From positions 372,001 through 436,000 of the forward strand of contig NZ_UTIQ01000199.1 in assembly GCF_900582625.1 (NCBI RefSeq): 64,000 bases of DNA. Direction: 5' to 3'. The position numbers were made by a program, and so were the translations under genes. This DNA is from Pseudomonas viridiflava. GTDB taxonomy: Bacteria; Pseudomonadota; Gammaproteobacteria; Pseudomonadales; Pseudomonadaceae. The notes below the pieces were generated by a model. The model saw only the letters and a program-made list of their open reading frames with translations. It ran no database searches and was not told where the DNA came from. Shown piece by piece: positions 1 through 8,290 of the stretch; within the stretch, counting starts at the first letter, position 1; the number at the start of each line of letters is the position of its first letter.

Positions 1-579
1 GTCTCGGCAGAAACCATGGAAGAGCGCCTGCGCGCGCAACTGCGCAGCACCACGCAGCAATTGCAAACCGTACAAAGCGCCCAGGCACAAAGCACGGCGG
101 CACAACAGGCGGCGGAAAAGCAGCTGAGCGCGGCCCAGGCGCAAATCAAGCAACTGACCGCCGAATTGGCCAAGGCACGCAGCCAGACTGAACAGCTCGG
201 CGCACAGCAAGACGCCCTCCGCAACAGCGCACAGGCGCAGATGGCCGCCAGTAGCGAGCAGATCGGCAAGTTCAAACAAGCCTATGAAGAGCTGCTGGCG
301 CGCGCCCGCGGCATCGACACGGCGCGTGCCACGCTGGCCACCGACCTGGCGGTTCGTGACACCGACTTGCACCAATGCACGGCGAAGAATCAGCAGATGT
401 ATGGCATCGCCAAAGACATCCTCAGTGCCTACGAGAACATCGAGGTCAGCGATGTGTTGAAAATCCGTCAGCCCTTCGCCAGCGAGGCGCGGGTGAAGTT
501 CGAGGAGTTGGCGCAGAGCTACGGCGATGCGCTCTACCAAACCCAGTTCGACGCCAGCAAAGCCACTGCCGGCAAATAA
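1..579 (+). CDS. Coiled-coil protein, 5' end beyond window
   Basis: The reading frame is open to the left edge, so the true start may lie upstream; the first ATG inside the window is at 16 and gives 187 residues. Residues 1-90 are rich in Ala, Gln, Glu and Lys with heptad-like spacing, which indicates a long coiled coil. A more globular tail follows, with a Cys-containing segment and several aromatic residues. No catalytic motif is visible. It is followed after 27 bases by the YbjN-domain gene with a clear AAGGAAG ribosome site, so the first genes of the window probably form one transcript. Such proteins are often labelled 'DNA repair ATPase-like' from coiled-coil similarity alone; I would not assign a function. 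Confidence 0.7.
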   Translation, partial: VSAETMEERLRAQLRSTTQQLQTVQSAQAQSTAAQQAAEKQLSAAQAQIKQLTAELAKARSQTEQLGAQQDALRNSAQAQMAASSEQIGKFKQAYEELLARARGIDTARATLATDLAVRDTDLHQCTAKNQQMYGIAKDILSAYENIEVSDVLKIRQPFASEARVKFEELAQSYGDALYQTQFDASKATAGK

Positions 580-606
580 CGGTTCACCTTAAAAGGAAGT
601 AGTGAC

Positions 607-1089
607 ATGAGCGAAGACACCCTTATTCAAAGCATTACACCAAGCCAACTCGGCGACCTCCTGCAACGTGCAGGCTACCGCGTCAATCCGGCAGACCAGG
701 GCGGGGTCGTGCAGCTGCTCAGCGCCAGTCAGGGCATTGGTTTTGCCGTGCGTTTCGGTAATGGCGCAGTTACCGCCGGCAGCTTTCTGGACTTCACGTT
801 TAGTTGCGCTTTACGTATCGAAGGCGAGCTGCCAGAAGGCCTGGCCCAGGTATGGAACGCCACCCGCCGCTTTGCCCGGCTGGGCGTGCAGGGCGATTTT
901 CTGGTGATGGAAATGGACGCCATTGTTGCCGCCGGCGTGAGCGAAGATCACCTGCGAGGCCAACTGGAACTGTGGGACCGGCTGCTTCAGGAATTCGTCG
1001 TGTACCTGCGCGACTTCACCCAGCAGGCGCGTGCTCAGCAGGCAACCGCACCGGTTCTGGATGAAGAGCACGAAGGCAGCGAGGCCTGA
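607..1089 (+). CDS. YbjN-domain protein
   Basis: The product has 160 residues and the layout of the YbjN family: an N-terminal helix with a short 'L..GY' stretch, a beta-rich middle (residues 35-100) and an acidic C-terminal helix. YbjN proteins resemble type III secretion chaperones in fold and have been linked to stress and motility, but their molecular role is not established. The start at 607 is supported by AAGGAAG about 8 bases upstream. The stop is 5 bases before the ATG of the following prolyl isomerase, so the two are probably translated from one message. No signal peptide is visible, so a cytoplasmic location is expected. The family call rests on pattern only. Confidence 0.7.
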   Translation: MSEDTLIQSITPSQLGDLLQRAGYRVNPADQGGVVQLLSASQGIGFAVRFGNGAVTAGSFLDFTFSCALRIEGELPEGLAQVWNATRRFARLGVQGDFLVMEMDAIVAAGVSEDHLRGQLELWDRLLQEFVVYLRDFTQQARAQQATAPVLDEEHEGSEA

Positions 1090-1094
1090 GCAAC

Positions 1095-2051
1095 ATGAAC
1101 AGCCTGAGCAAATTGGCGGGCATCAGCGCCTTGGCGCTGGTGGCCGGCGGAGCCGTCTTGATAATGGCCTTCAACCCGGAAGGCGCCCCACAGGCATCGG
1201 TGCAGGCGCCGTCGAAAACAGCCGCAGTCAGAACGGTGCCTGCGGTTGCCACGCTGGGGGATTTACAACTGAGCAGCAGCGAACTCAGCGCAATGCTGGA
1301 GGGCTTGCCGCCCGCCAGCCGCGAGCAGCTACGGGAAAACCGTGCCGCGCTGGAAGGCTGGGTTCGTGCACGCCTGGCGGAGAAAGCCTTACTTGAGCAA
1401 GCAGACGCCCAGGGCTGGCAAGAGCGCCCGGAAATTCGACAGATGACCCGCGCTGCCACTGAACAGATAGTGCTGCGCACCTATTTGCAGTCCGTCAGCC
1501 AGTTGCCCGCCGATTACCCGGACGAGCAAACGCTGCAACAGGCTTATCAGAGCGCGAAACACACCCTGCAAACGCCGCCCTTGTACCGCGTCAGCCAAAT
1601 ATTTGTAGCGGTGCCGCCCGGTGCCAATGAAGAACAGCTGCGTAAAAAAGCCATCGAACTGGCCCGCCGCGCCCAGGCGCCGAATGCTGATTTCGCCGCG
1701 TTGGCTGAGCAATATTCCGAAGACCGCAGCACGGCGGAGCGGGGCGGTGATGCGGGGTTGCAACCCTTGCAGCAATACGTGCCGGAACTGCGCGAGGTGC
1801 TGAGCCGTCAGCGCGTGGGCAATGTGTCGGACGCGTTGCGTAGCAATGCCGGTTTCCACATTCTGAAGCTGACAGCAACGCAGCCGGCACGCACCGCCAG
1901 CTTCGACGAAGTACTTGAACAACTGCGTGTGGCATTGCGCAATCAACGCCAGGAGCAGGTGGCCAAAGCGTATCTCGAAGGTTTAGTCAGCAAAGCCACC
2001 TTGAGCATCGATGGCGCGCAATTGAACCAGGTGCTCACGCCGGTTCGCTAA
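1095..2051 (+). CDS. Parvulin-type peptidyl-prolyl isomerase (SurA/PpiC-like)
   Basis: The 318-residue product starts with a hydrophobic segment (residues 8-26) that looks like a signal anchor, so it is probably periplasmic or inner-membrane tethered. A SurA-like N-terminal helical region follows. A parvulin (rotamase) domain spans roughly residues 150-265, with the characteristic 'VSQIFV' strand, a 'DFAALAEQYSED' helix, a 'GGDAG' turn and a 'GFHILKL' strand. Proteins of this family isomerise Xaa-Pro bonds and assist folding of exported proteins. It sits 5 bases after the YbjN gene and 41 bases before a LysR regulator. The context does not reveal a specific client protein. Confidence 0.85.
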   Translation: MNSLSKLAGISALALVAGGAVLIMAFNPEGAPQASVQAPSKTAAVRTVPAVATLGDLQLSSSELSAMLEGLPPASREQLRENRAALEGWVRARLAEKALLEQADAQGWQERPEIRQMTRAATEQIVLRTYLQSVSQLPADYPDEQTLQQAYQSAKHTLQTPPLYRVSQIFVAVPPGANEEQLRKKAIELARRAQAPNADFAALAEQYSEDRSTAERGGDAGLQPLQQYVPELREVLSRQRVGNVSDALRSNAGFHILKLTATQPARTASFDEVLEQLRVALRNQRQEQVAKAYLEGLVSKATLSIDGAQLNQVLTPVR

Positions 2052-2092
2052 CACCGCAATGACCGCAACAGAGCCTTCAGGAGGAGGGTGAT

Positions 2093-3067
2093 ATGGCATG
2101 GGAGGAGTGTGGCCACAGACCGGACGAGGGCCATAGGCAGCGTGTTGTTGACAGTCAGGGCGCCGACTTGTGCGGGTTTCAGGACGCCCAGGCCCTGGAG
2201 TTTTTTCTGGTGGCCGCACGTTGCAGCTGCTTTATGCAAGCAGCGCGCAGCTTGAACGTGAAGCCGCCGTTGCTGCGCAAAAAGCTGTCGCAATTGTCCA
2301 GCAGATACGGAAAACCGCTGTTCGAACACCAAGGCAATGCCCTGGTGTTAAGCCAGGACGGTCGGCACCTGCGCAACCAGTTGCTAGCGCGACGCACACT
2401 GGTACTGCCCGAACCGCTCAACGACGAACAGCCGCTGGTTAGAGTGGCAATTGCCGAACCCTTGCTGCACGACATCCTCAACCGCGACCTGCTGGGCTTT
2501 TTGCGGCAAAACGCCAATGTACGGCTGGACCTGCTGCGCCTGGACAGCGATCCGTGCGAAGACACAGTGGCGGCAGACGTTATTGTCTGGCTCACAGCGC
2601 CACAGCTCACGCCGCCACAATTGCCCTTTGCCGTCACGGAACTGAGCAGCCTGGCCGAGCTGGAATACCTTCCGCACATCGCCAAACGGTACTCCCGCGC
2701 GGTCAGCCGCCCACGGCGCTTAAGCGAACTGCAGGACTACATGCTCGTTAGCCTTCGCAGCTACGCCAACATTCCCTCACTGCAACCCTGGAACAACGCA
2801 GTTGCCGAACGGCGCTCCGGCGTGACCCAAGTGAACGCCTATGAACTGATGCGCCAGATGATCCAATGGAGCGCCTGCATCGGTTTGTTGCCGCACTACG
2901 TAGCAGCGCTGGACAAAGCGCTGCAACCGTTACCCGACTTATTCGCCGCGAGCATGGAGATGCAAGTCTGGATGGCGGTGCAGCACAACGAAGCACAGCG
3001 CGACGAAGTGAAACGGCTGGTGGCGCTGATTCGCGAAGCGTTTGAGCAATATCGGGAGTGGTTATGA
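2093..3067 (+). CDS. LysR-type transcriptional regulator (divergent)
   Basis: The 324-residue product carries a LysR-type winged helix at about residues 25-85 (pattern 'ALEFFLVAA...QAARSLNV...LRKKLSQL') and a weakly conserved C-terminal effector domain. About 20 extra residues precede the usual LysR start. The ATG at 2093 is supported by an unusually strong GGAGGAGGG ribosome site 4-12 bases upstream. It is co-directional with the preceding isomerase gene rather than divergent from a target, which is less common for LysR regulators. The effector domain lacks clear similarity to well-known subfamilies, so neither inducer nor target can be proposed. It ends the first gene group; an AT-rich non-coding stretch follows. 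Confidence 0.75.
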   Translation: MAWEECGHRPDEGHRQRVVDSQGADLCGFQDAQALEFFLVAARCSCFMQAARSLNVKPPLLRKKLSQLSSRYGKPLFEHQGNALVLSQDGRHLRNQLLARRTLVLPEPLNDEQPLVRVAIAEPLLHDILNRDLLGFLRQNANVRLDLLRLDSDPCEDTVAADVIVWLTAPQLTPPQLPFAVTELSSLAELEYLPHIAKRYSRAVSRPRRLSELQDYMLVSLRSYANIPSLQPWNNAVAERRSGVTQVNAYELMRQMIQWSACIGLLPHYVAALDKALQPLPDLFAASMEMQVWMAVQHNEAQRDEVKRLVALIREAFEQYREWL

Positions 3068-3946
3068 CTGAGACTGGAAGCGCTGGGGATTTTTAGCGAA
3101 TGGTGTAGCGTGGAAAAGTCTGTAGTCGCGTTCGCAAATCCCTATAGGCATATTCGCATAATGTATATTATGTTAAATCAAGTATGGATATCCGCCTCCT
3201 CGATTAATCACCCGACTCCCGCCGTCGAGGATCGGTGCTTCTGTGAGAGTTGCGATGCGATAAAATCTATCTACCTGATTTCGCGATGCTTTTAGAACGA
3301 CACGTCAGCCTGACGCATTTGCAAAATATAGAGATGCTCCTTCTCGCCATTCGCAGTCGAAATTTGCACCAGGCCGGGCCTGACGTGGCTTTCCGGGCTA
3401 ATTAACGTATTTACGAGATTACTTTTAGTTTCACTACCTTGGTGAATTGACGATATTCCATCATTGTTTTGCTTATTTAACCGTCAAAAACTGCCCAAAC
3501 GTGTGTTCCAGTGTCATCTCGTTAATTAAAAATCCGCCTACTTTGCACAAATTAGGGGATTGCATCTGTCCGACTGTATTGGGGACTTGAAATAGTGGCA
3601 CTCAGGCGTTAGCAATAAAAAAGAGACTTCGGTGTACGAAATACCTTTTTTATTAATCAAGAGATTACGCCAAAGGCGGACATGGAGGCCCGCTCTCCGC
3701 TTCCTCAGTTGCCGGCTTGGAGTATAAATCCCACGCTTGCTCTGAGGTTTGCTGGTGGCTTAGAGCCGCTTCCCCTTGTAGTCATTTCGAGGCCCACCTT
3801 ATTGGTGGGCTCTTTCATTTTGGCTTTCCACGATGGTCTTAGATCTATGCGTTCGGGGTCCATTCGAACTTATCAATCGAAGGGCTCCACCACTACAGAG
3901 TGAGGGGATCGGCGAGCGCAGTATTCCCCTACTCCTCCCCTGCCCT
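3068..3946. other. AT-rich intergenic stretch of about 880 bp
   Basis: No convincing protein gene is visible. Short open frames (for example 3110-3295 and 3682-3903) have no good ribosome site and no recognisable sequence. The stretch is clearly more AT-rich than the flanking genes, as expected for an acquired or decayed region. It contains a small imperfect palindrome at 3157-3172 (CATAAT/ATTATG arms), a weak A/T-flanked hairpin near 3617-3654 and a strong factor-independent terminator at 3792-3821. No rightward protein gene lies immediately before that terminator, so a small RNA ending there is possible. Confidence 0.5.
3792..3821 (+). terminator. Strong factor-independent terminator with no obvious gene upstream
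   Basis: A perfect 7-bp GC-rich stem (GCCCACC at 3792-3798, GGTGGGC at 3804-3810) with loop TTATT is followed by the T-rich tract TCTTTCATTTT. It reads rightward. The nearest rightward protein gene ends at 3067, more than 700 bases away. Confidence 0.75.
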
Positions 3947-4258
3947 TTACCTTTTCACTGCTGGCTTTTCGTCTGACTCGAGCTTCAAGTTTTCCAGCTC
4001 CTTCTTGATGCCCTGGAGAAATTGAGAGACATCGGATGTGCCTTCTTTTTTCATGTAGCAGGCCGTCAACAGTGTCACTGGATGTAGCTTCATCAAAGCG
4101 CACAGCTCCTCCATCTTCTCGAGGGTTGGGATGGTTTTCGCCCGCTCGAGAAGACTAATGTTGGTTCTGCTGCTCACAAGCGTGAAGTCCTCCTGCACCA
4201 AGTGACGAGCCAAACGCACTTGTTTCAACGTAGCGCCGAAGGCGGTCTTGAGTTCCAT
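3947..4258 (-). CDS. XRE-family (HTH_3) transcriptional regulator
   Basis: The 103-residue product has a Cro/CI-type helix-turn-helix in residues 6-62. It contains the 'FGATLKQVRLAR' first helix, a recognition region 'SSRTNISLLERAKTIPTLEKMEELC' and a closing helix. The C-terminal 35 residues are charged and helical, suitable for dimerisation. It is transcribed leftward from a region holding a perfect 12-bp inverted repeat at 4295-4325, which is a good candidate for its own operator. Small XRE regulators of this size typically control themselves and a neighbouring accessory gene. The divergent orphan gene at 4541 is the obvious candidate target. Confidence 0.85.
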   Translation of the reverse strand: MELKTAFGATLKQVRLARHLVQEDFTLVSSRTNISLLERAKTIPTLEKMEELCALMKLHPVTLLTACYMKKEGTSDVSQFLQGIKKELENLKLESDEKPAVKR

Positions 4259-4292
4259 TTTGTGATCTCACAAAAGGAACGATAAAGCGTCA

Positions 4293-4325
4293 TTGAACAA
4301 TATATGACTACAACATATATTGTTC
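4293..4325 (+). promoter_or_regulatory. Palindromic operator overlapping a sigma70-like promoter
   Basis: Perfect 12-bp arms GAACAATATATG (4295-4306) and CATATATTGTTC (4314-4325) are separated by 7 bases, so the half-site centres are 19 bp apart, close to two helical turns. On the + strand TTGAAC (4293-4298), a 17-base spacer and TATATT (4316-4321) form a sigma70-like promoter pointing to the gene at 4541. By symmetry a weaker -35/-10 pair faces the XRE gene that starts at 4258. A repressor bound here would cover both. Confidence 0.65.
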
Positions 4326-4540
4326 GCTACAGCCACGCCGTGATCCTTTGAAAGGCGTCCTGATGCGGCTAGCTTGGTGTGAGAAGCGTTTTCCGCGCTC
4401 GCTGGCGGTTTTACCGGTGCTCCTCTGGATGTCTCGGCGCGTCTAGCTTCTTCTTCCAAACTCACCGCATTACTTCATATTCCCGTCGGGCATTTCCGCG
4501 ACGCATGCTCCGGCTATTGACGTAAATTTATCGAGGCAGC

Positions 4541-4969
4541 ATGTTCCGAACGTACAAGCACGCAGAGCTTGAATTTCCCCGTGTCTTTGGCTCGGACTTT
4601 CAAATTTGGCACTTCATAGAGCTAGGGATCCATCGCCCATGGTTCTACGCGGGCACCCTCGACGGTGAAGGTGACGCTGCGTTGGTGATGATGAAAATGA
4701 TCCCCAACGTGGATGTTCTTGAGTGCCTTCTAGCTGAACATTCGGTTGCCCAAATCGTTTCGCTCCAAGTAGTAAGTCCTGGTTACGTTAATGGAACCTC
4801 TGGCTGGGTGATGGAGGACTTAGTAAGTCTGGCTGTCCTCGGCGACAGGACCGGACGCACGTGCGGATATCGATGCTTGGTTGATAGCGGGAACTCGTTT
4901 GACGTGATGGATCTGAACTTGGACCCCGATGAGACGCATGTAAAAAGGGTGCTCTTTTCGCGTGCCTAA
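4541..4969 (+). CDS. Orphan protein of unknown function
   Basis: The 142-residue product is not recognised. It has no signal peptide or membrane segment and is mildly acidic. It has an aromatic-rich N-terminal third (FPRVFGSDFQIWHF), a central alternating hydrophobic pattern suggesting a beta-sheet core, and an acidic C-terminal part ending in 'VKRVLFSRA'. The start at 4541 is preceded by GAGG at a suitable distance. A hairpin with a short T tract at 4984-5017 closes the gene. It is the likely rightward target of the XRE-bound promoter region at 4293-4325. Its isolation and AT-richer surroundings suggest horizontal acquisition. Confidence 0.55.
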   Translation: MFRTYKHAELEFPRVFGSDFQIWHFIELGIHRPWFYAGTLDGEGDAALVMMKMIPNVDVLECLLAEHSVAQIVSLQVVSPGYVNGTSGWVMEDLVSLAVLGDRTGRTCGYRCLVDSGNSFDVMDLNLDPDETHVKRVLFSRA

Positions 4970-4983
4970 ATTTGCTATGAAGT

Positions 4984-5017
4984 AGCTGGAGCGTTGAGGC
5001 ATCTCTCAGCTATTTTT
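4984..5017 (+). terminator. Probable terminator after the orphan gene
   Basis: Arms AGCTGGAG (4984-4991) and CTCTCAGCT (5003-5011) pair with one bulged T and are followed by ATTTTTGG. It lies 15 bases after the stop of the gene at 4541-4969. Confidence 0.5.
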
Positions 5018-5028
5018 GGCATCTCGAG

Positions 5029-5217
5029 ATGAAGTCTTCGCCTTATGGGTGCCCGGTAGACGAGCCCGCCCTACCTAGCTTTTTAGCTGCCACCGTAACT
5101 GCCGTTAAGTTAGCTGAAGCGCTGCTTGAGGCTGACTGGGTCAGAGAAGGCGGCCATCGTGGCAGCGGCGGCTCACGGCTACGGAGGGTCTGTATTGAAG
5201 AGGTTGGGATCGATTGA
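5029..5217 (+). CDS. Small doubtful ORF
   Basis: The 62-residue frame encodes a helix-prone stretch in its first half, but no family is recognised and no good ribosome site precedes the ATG. It lies between a terminator and the BPSL0761-type gene, in the same direction as both. It may be a remnant of a longer gene or may not be translated. Confidence 0.2.
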   Translation: MKSSPYGCPVDEPALPSFLAATVTAVKLAEALLEADWVREGGHRGSGGSRLRRVCIEEVGID

Positions 5218-5268
5218 TAGCGCTAGACACCAACTGAGGCCGGCATTTAATTATTTAAGGAGCGTCCG

Positions 5269-5487
5269 ATGACTATGCCCCATGAGCGAACAAGAGCTGT
5301 AATCGCGACGGGAGAATTTTTGCGTCAAATCGAGCAAGACGTGACATTAAGTGTTTCGCTTCGCGAAATGGCGAATCAGCTGCTGCGTCATTACCCTACC
5401 AAGGCCGAGGTTCTGGTTCAGGGGCAGATCGAGGCCAAGTCTCTGTCGCCGTTCTTTGGGCCGAGCACCAAGTTGCCAGTCTACTAA
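5269..5487 (+). CDS. BPSL0761-family small protein
   Basis: The 72-residue product matches my recollection of the BPSL0761 family: an N-terminal 'MTMPHERTRAV', a hydrophobic 'GEFLRQI' helix, and the closing 'LLRHYPT' motif followed by a variable tail. The start is supported by AAGGAG 5-10 bases upstream. Members are short, of unknown function, and scattered in accessory regions of Burkholderia and Pseudomonas. The gene is followed 37 bases later by an AbrB/MazE-like gene, and the pair may be cotranscribed. A toxin-antitoxin or regulatory role is only a guess from size and pairing. Confidence 0.65.
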   Translation: MTMPHERTRAVIATGEFLRQIEQDVTLSVSLREMANQLLRHYPTKAEVLVQGQIEAKSLSPFFGPSTKLPVY

Positions 5488-5524
5488 CTCCAATAGCATC
5501 GACGGCATCAAGCGGAGTACAGCG

Positions 5525-5722
5525 ATGAGCACCACGATGGTGACGATTGAAGATTGGGATGGGGATAGTGCTATCCGTGTGCCTAGTGAGGTGCTACAGC
5601 AGCTAGGAGTTGAGGTTGGCGACACCTTCTATGTAGTGGAAGAGTATGTAGGTTCTACCCTGTGCCTTGTTCTCTGTAAGACGCCTCGGATTCCGGATCG
5701 TACTGATGAGTTGTTCGACTAG
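5525..5722 (+). CDS. AbrB/MazE-like swapped-hairpin protein
   Basis: The 65-residue product has the pattern of AbrB/MazE/SpoVT DNA-binding domains: 'DWDGDSAIRVPSEVLQQLGVEVGDTFYVVEE' resembles the N-terminal beta-hairpin and 'lGl..Gd.v.v' core of MazE-type antitoxins. I chose the ATG at 5525, preceded by GGAG, over the longer frame from 5351, because upstream residues overlap the preceding gene and look non-native. No toxin gene of the MazF or VapC type follows. It is either a stand-alone regulator or the partner of the BPSL0761-type gene just upstream. Confidence 0.6.
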   Translation: MSTTMVTIEDWDGDSAIRVPSEVLQQLGVEVGDTFYVVEEYVGSTLCLVLCKTPRIPDRTDELFD

Positions 5723-6189
5723 TAAGACCTATGTCTTTCAAACTGGCGTCGGGAAATCGTTTTGATCGCTAATCTCACCAACGAACGGGAGTAAGTGATC
5801 GAGAGTACGTCACCGATTTTAGATAAAAGTGGTGAGACATGTGGTGAGCCCATATCCCAGACTAAGCAAGACAAGGCTCCGTCCCCAGCCGGCGTATCCT
5901 TGCCCGATGCGGCCGGCCAGGGACGCAGACTCGTGTAGATACGATACATACGACCCTGCGAGTCCCCAAAAACCATACACGTTTGTGGGAGCCCGCCTCC
6001 TGCCGCGCTAAGATAGTTCCAGCATCAGCGCCCCTAGGGCATCGACGCCAAAAACGCTCGACGTAAACGTGTGAAGGTCCCGAGCCAATCATGCACCGCG
6101 CTGGGATTTGAAAGCTGCGGCTCTTCGTCTCTATGCTATGCGCCCTCCTCACTTTCCCCGACCGCCATGTAGATCCTCAGACCCAACGC
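5723..6189. other. Intergenic region upstream of the MATE gene
   Basis: About 470 bp without a supported gene. Short frames in all directions have no recognisable products. I see an imperfect hairpin around 5920-5965 but no clear promoter. The region probably holds the promoter of the MATE-TetR pair. Confidence 0.4.
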
Positions 6190-7572
6190 ATGACCATCAG
6201 CGCAGCGCGATTTACTCAAGGGTCCATCCTCAGACATCTGTTGGTCATGTCGAGCACCAGTGCGCTGGGATTGATGGCGGTTTTTTTGACCGACATTCTT
6301 ACGCTTACCTATGTGTCGATGCTTCATGACCAAGCGCTTTTAGCGGCCATCGGTGTTTCAAAGCTGCTGATCTTTATCAACGTCAGCGCCACGTCTGGCA
6401 TCGTTCTGGCGTCCGGCGCGCTGATGTCCCAGCGAGTGGGACACGGGGTGCTGCGCAGTCTGCCCGCGCTTACAACACACTGCGTGATCATAACCGTCAC
6501 GGCGTCGGTGGCCGTCGCCTCGGTCGAGATAGCACTGCTCGCTCCGGCTATTGGCTGGAATCCTGGTGGGGATGCGTTAGGTCAGGTTGGGATAACCAGT
6601 TTCATCGTGGTGTCGATGGGAGCGTGCGTTTTCCTGACTCTTGGTCAGCTCTTCGCTCAGTTGCTCAGGGCGTTGGGATTCAGTCGCCGAGCCCTCGGCG
6701 TGGCGCTTTCTGGCGCTGCAGTGCTCGCTGTTGCTGACCCCCTACTCATCCTCTATTTACGCCTGGGCTTAATGGGCGCCGGTTTCGCTTATCTGTTAGC
6801 TGCGCTTACATCAGCGGCCGTTGGCCTTTACCTGGCGAGCCGCCATCTAGGTTTCCGTCGGACTATCAAGCGAAGGCTCTTTCTCCTGCACACACGGCAG
6901 GTGCTACGACTCGCCCTGCCAACCACGATTGGCAGTCTGGCAACCCCTGCGTCAGTAGCGATTCTGTACACCTATCTCGCTCCGTTTGGACTCTCTGCTT
7001 TAGCGGGAATGTCCGTGGTAGATCGCGTATTGCAGATTAGTTATTGCCTGTACTTTGCGTTGCCCGCAGCGTTAGCCCCGATCATTGGGCAAAATTTAGG
7101 CGCATTAAAAGATGCGCGCGCACGCACCACCATCACGCTTGCGGCGAAGCTCGTCATTATCTATGGCCTCGGAATCTGGGTGGTCTTGGCATTGTTGAGC
7201 CCTTATCTCGTGACGTTTTTTGGCTTAGGCGATAACGGAGCATCGGTTCTGCTCAGTGCTTGTCGCTACGGGGCTGGACTCTGGATCCTGATGGGGCTGG
7301 ATTTCGTGGCGCTTTCAGTGTTTATCTCGATTGGCCGCCCTTGGTGGGTCGCTTTCTACGCTTGGTTGCGCGCTACTGCCGGTACTTGGCCTTTTGTGAT
7401 GATCGGCAGTGAAATGTTTGGTGCACCTGGTGCCCTGCTTGGTATGTGGTCCGGGAATGCCCTGGTTGGTGTTGCCTCGCTTACTACCGCGTTTGTGGTT
7501 GCCCGCCGCGACTTTGCAAAAATACCGCTACCGCGCGATGCTTCTCCGCAGATCCAAGCGAGCTTGCGTTAA
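6190..7572 (+). CDS. MATE-family multidrug/metabolite exporter
   Basis: The 460-residue product has about twelve hydrophobic segments across its length and the typical MATE arrangement of two six-helix halves. The conserved 'GLMGAGFAYLLA' stretch around residue 195 and 'PAALAPIIGQNLGA' around residue 295 are family hallmarks. I place the start at the second ATG (6190), because MATE proteins usually begin just before 'RFTQGSILRHLL'. The alternative at 6133 would add 19 residues of non-family sequence. MATE proteins export cationic drugs and plant phenolics using a sodium or proton gradient. A TetR regulator follows in the same direction 37 bases later and probably controls it. Confidence 0.88.
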   Translation: MTISAARFTQGSILRHLLVMSSTSALGLMAVFLTDILTLTYVSMLHDQALLAAIGVSKLLIFINVSATSGIVLASGALMSQRVGHGVLRSLPALTTHCVIITVTASVAVASVEIALLAPAIGWNPGGDALGQVGITSFIVVSMGACVFLTLGQLFAQLLRALGFSRRALGVALSGAAVLAVADPLLILYLRLGLMGAGFAYLLAALTSAAVGLYLASRHLGFRRTIKRRLFLLHTRQVLRLALPTTIGSLATPASVAILYTYLAPFGLSALAGMSVVDRVLQISYCLYFALPAALAPIIGQNLGALKDARARTTITLAAKLVIIYGLGIWVVLALLSPYLVTFFGLGDNGASVLLSACRYGAGLWILMGLDFVALSVFISIGRPWWVAFYAWLRATAGTWPFVMIGSEMFGAPGALLGMWSGNALVGVASLTTAFVVARRDFAKIPLPRDASPQIQASLR

Positions 7573-7609
7573 GTGGCTCGGTTCCTCTCCTCATTGATTA
7601 CGCAAACCC

Positions 7610-8272
7610 ATGTCATCACCAGATCAAGAAACTGATTCGCAGGACACACCACAAGTCAAAAAACGCCGGGCGCCAAAGGGCGAAATGCGCAGAACTGCGC
7701 TCCTTGATGCCGCAACAGAGGTGTTCGCTCGCGATGGCTATGTGGGGGCCTCGATGCGTGATATCGCGGACATCGCTGGAATCACTACGGTGGGTCTTCT
7801 GCATCACTTCCCAAACAAAGTGACGCTGTTGCGCGCCGTCCTTGATCGACGAGACCAGCGTGTAATCGAACGATTCGGTGCGCTGGCTGATGAGCCTACT
7901 TTGAAGGGTTTTTTGGCGTTTCTTATGATGGGGATGCGGTTCAGCATCGAGGATCGTAACGACTGCCAAGCCTCGATCATGATCACGACTGAAAGTCTGT
8001 CCTCAAAGCACCCGGCATGGCCTTGGTACAAAGAGAAATTTGAGCTCACTCATGTGCATGCGCGAGCACACCTGCAATCGCTCGTACAGAAGAATGAGAT
8101 CCGGTCGGACGTCGATGTCGAGTCCCTGGCCTTCGAAATTTTCTCCGTGATGGACGGATTGCAGATCCAGTGGCTTCGCAGCCCGGACACTGTAGATGTC
8201 ATCAGTGTTTTCGCTCGCTACCTGCAACGACTCGAGGTCAATCTTCTGCCAGAGAAGCAGGTTCGTCCTTGA
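7610..8272 (+). CDS. TetR/AcrR-family regulator
   Basis: The 220-residue product has a TetR DNA-binding domain at about residues 24-70: 'LLDAATEVFARDGYVGASMRDIADIAGIT' followed by 'LLHHFPNKVTLL', where the usual Tyr of the recognition helix is His. An all-helical ligand-binding domain follows. A charged 20-residue tail precedes the domain. It sits downstream of the MATE exporter and ends 18 bases from the convergent end of the GH3 gene. Such regulators usually repress an adjacent exporter and respond to its substrate. Control of the GH3 beta-glucosidase is also possible, since the three genes are contiguous. Confidence 0.88.
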   Translation: MSSPDQETDSQDTPQVKKRRAPKGEMRRTALLDAATEVFARDGYVGASMRDIADIAGITTVGLLHHFPNKVTLLRAVLDRRDQRVIERFGALADEPTLKGFLAFLMMGMRFSIEDRNDCQASIMITTESLSSKHPAWPWYKEKFELTHVHARAHLQSLVQKNEIRSDVDVESLAFEIFSVMDGLQIQWLRSPDTVDVISVFARYLQRLEVNLLPEKQVRP

Positions 8273-8290
8273 ACCTGCTGCATTTCTCTA

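Noticed and set aside
3110..3295. Small ORF in the AT-rich region
   Set aside because: No ribosome site, no recognisable sequence, and it crosses a small palindrome; probably random.
3840..3900. tRNA or tmRNA 3' end-like string (TTCGAA... CTCCACCA)
   Set aside because: No acceptor or T-arm pairing can be formed with upstream sequence, so I do not call a tRNA remnant or attachment site.
4268..4465. Small leftward ORF
   Set aside because: It overlaps the palindromic operator upstream of the XRE gene and encodes a sequence without family resemblance.
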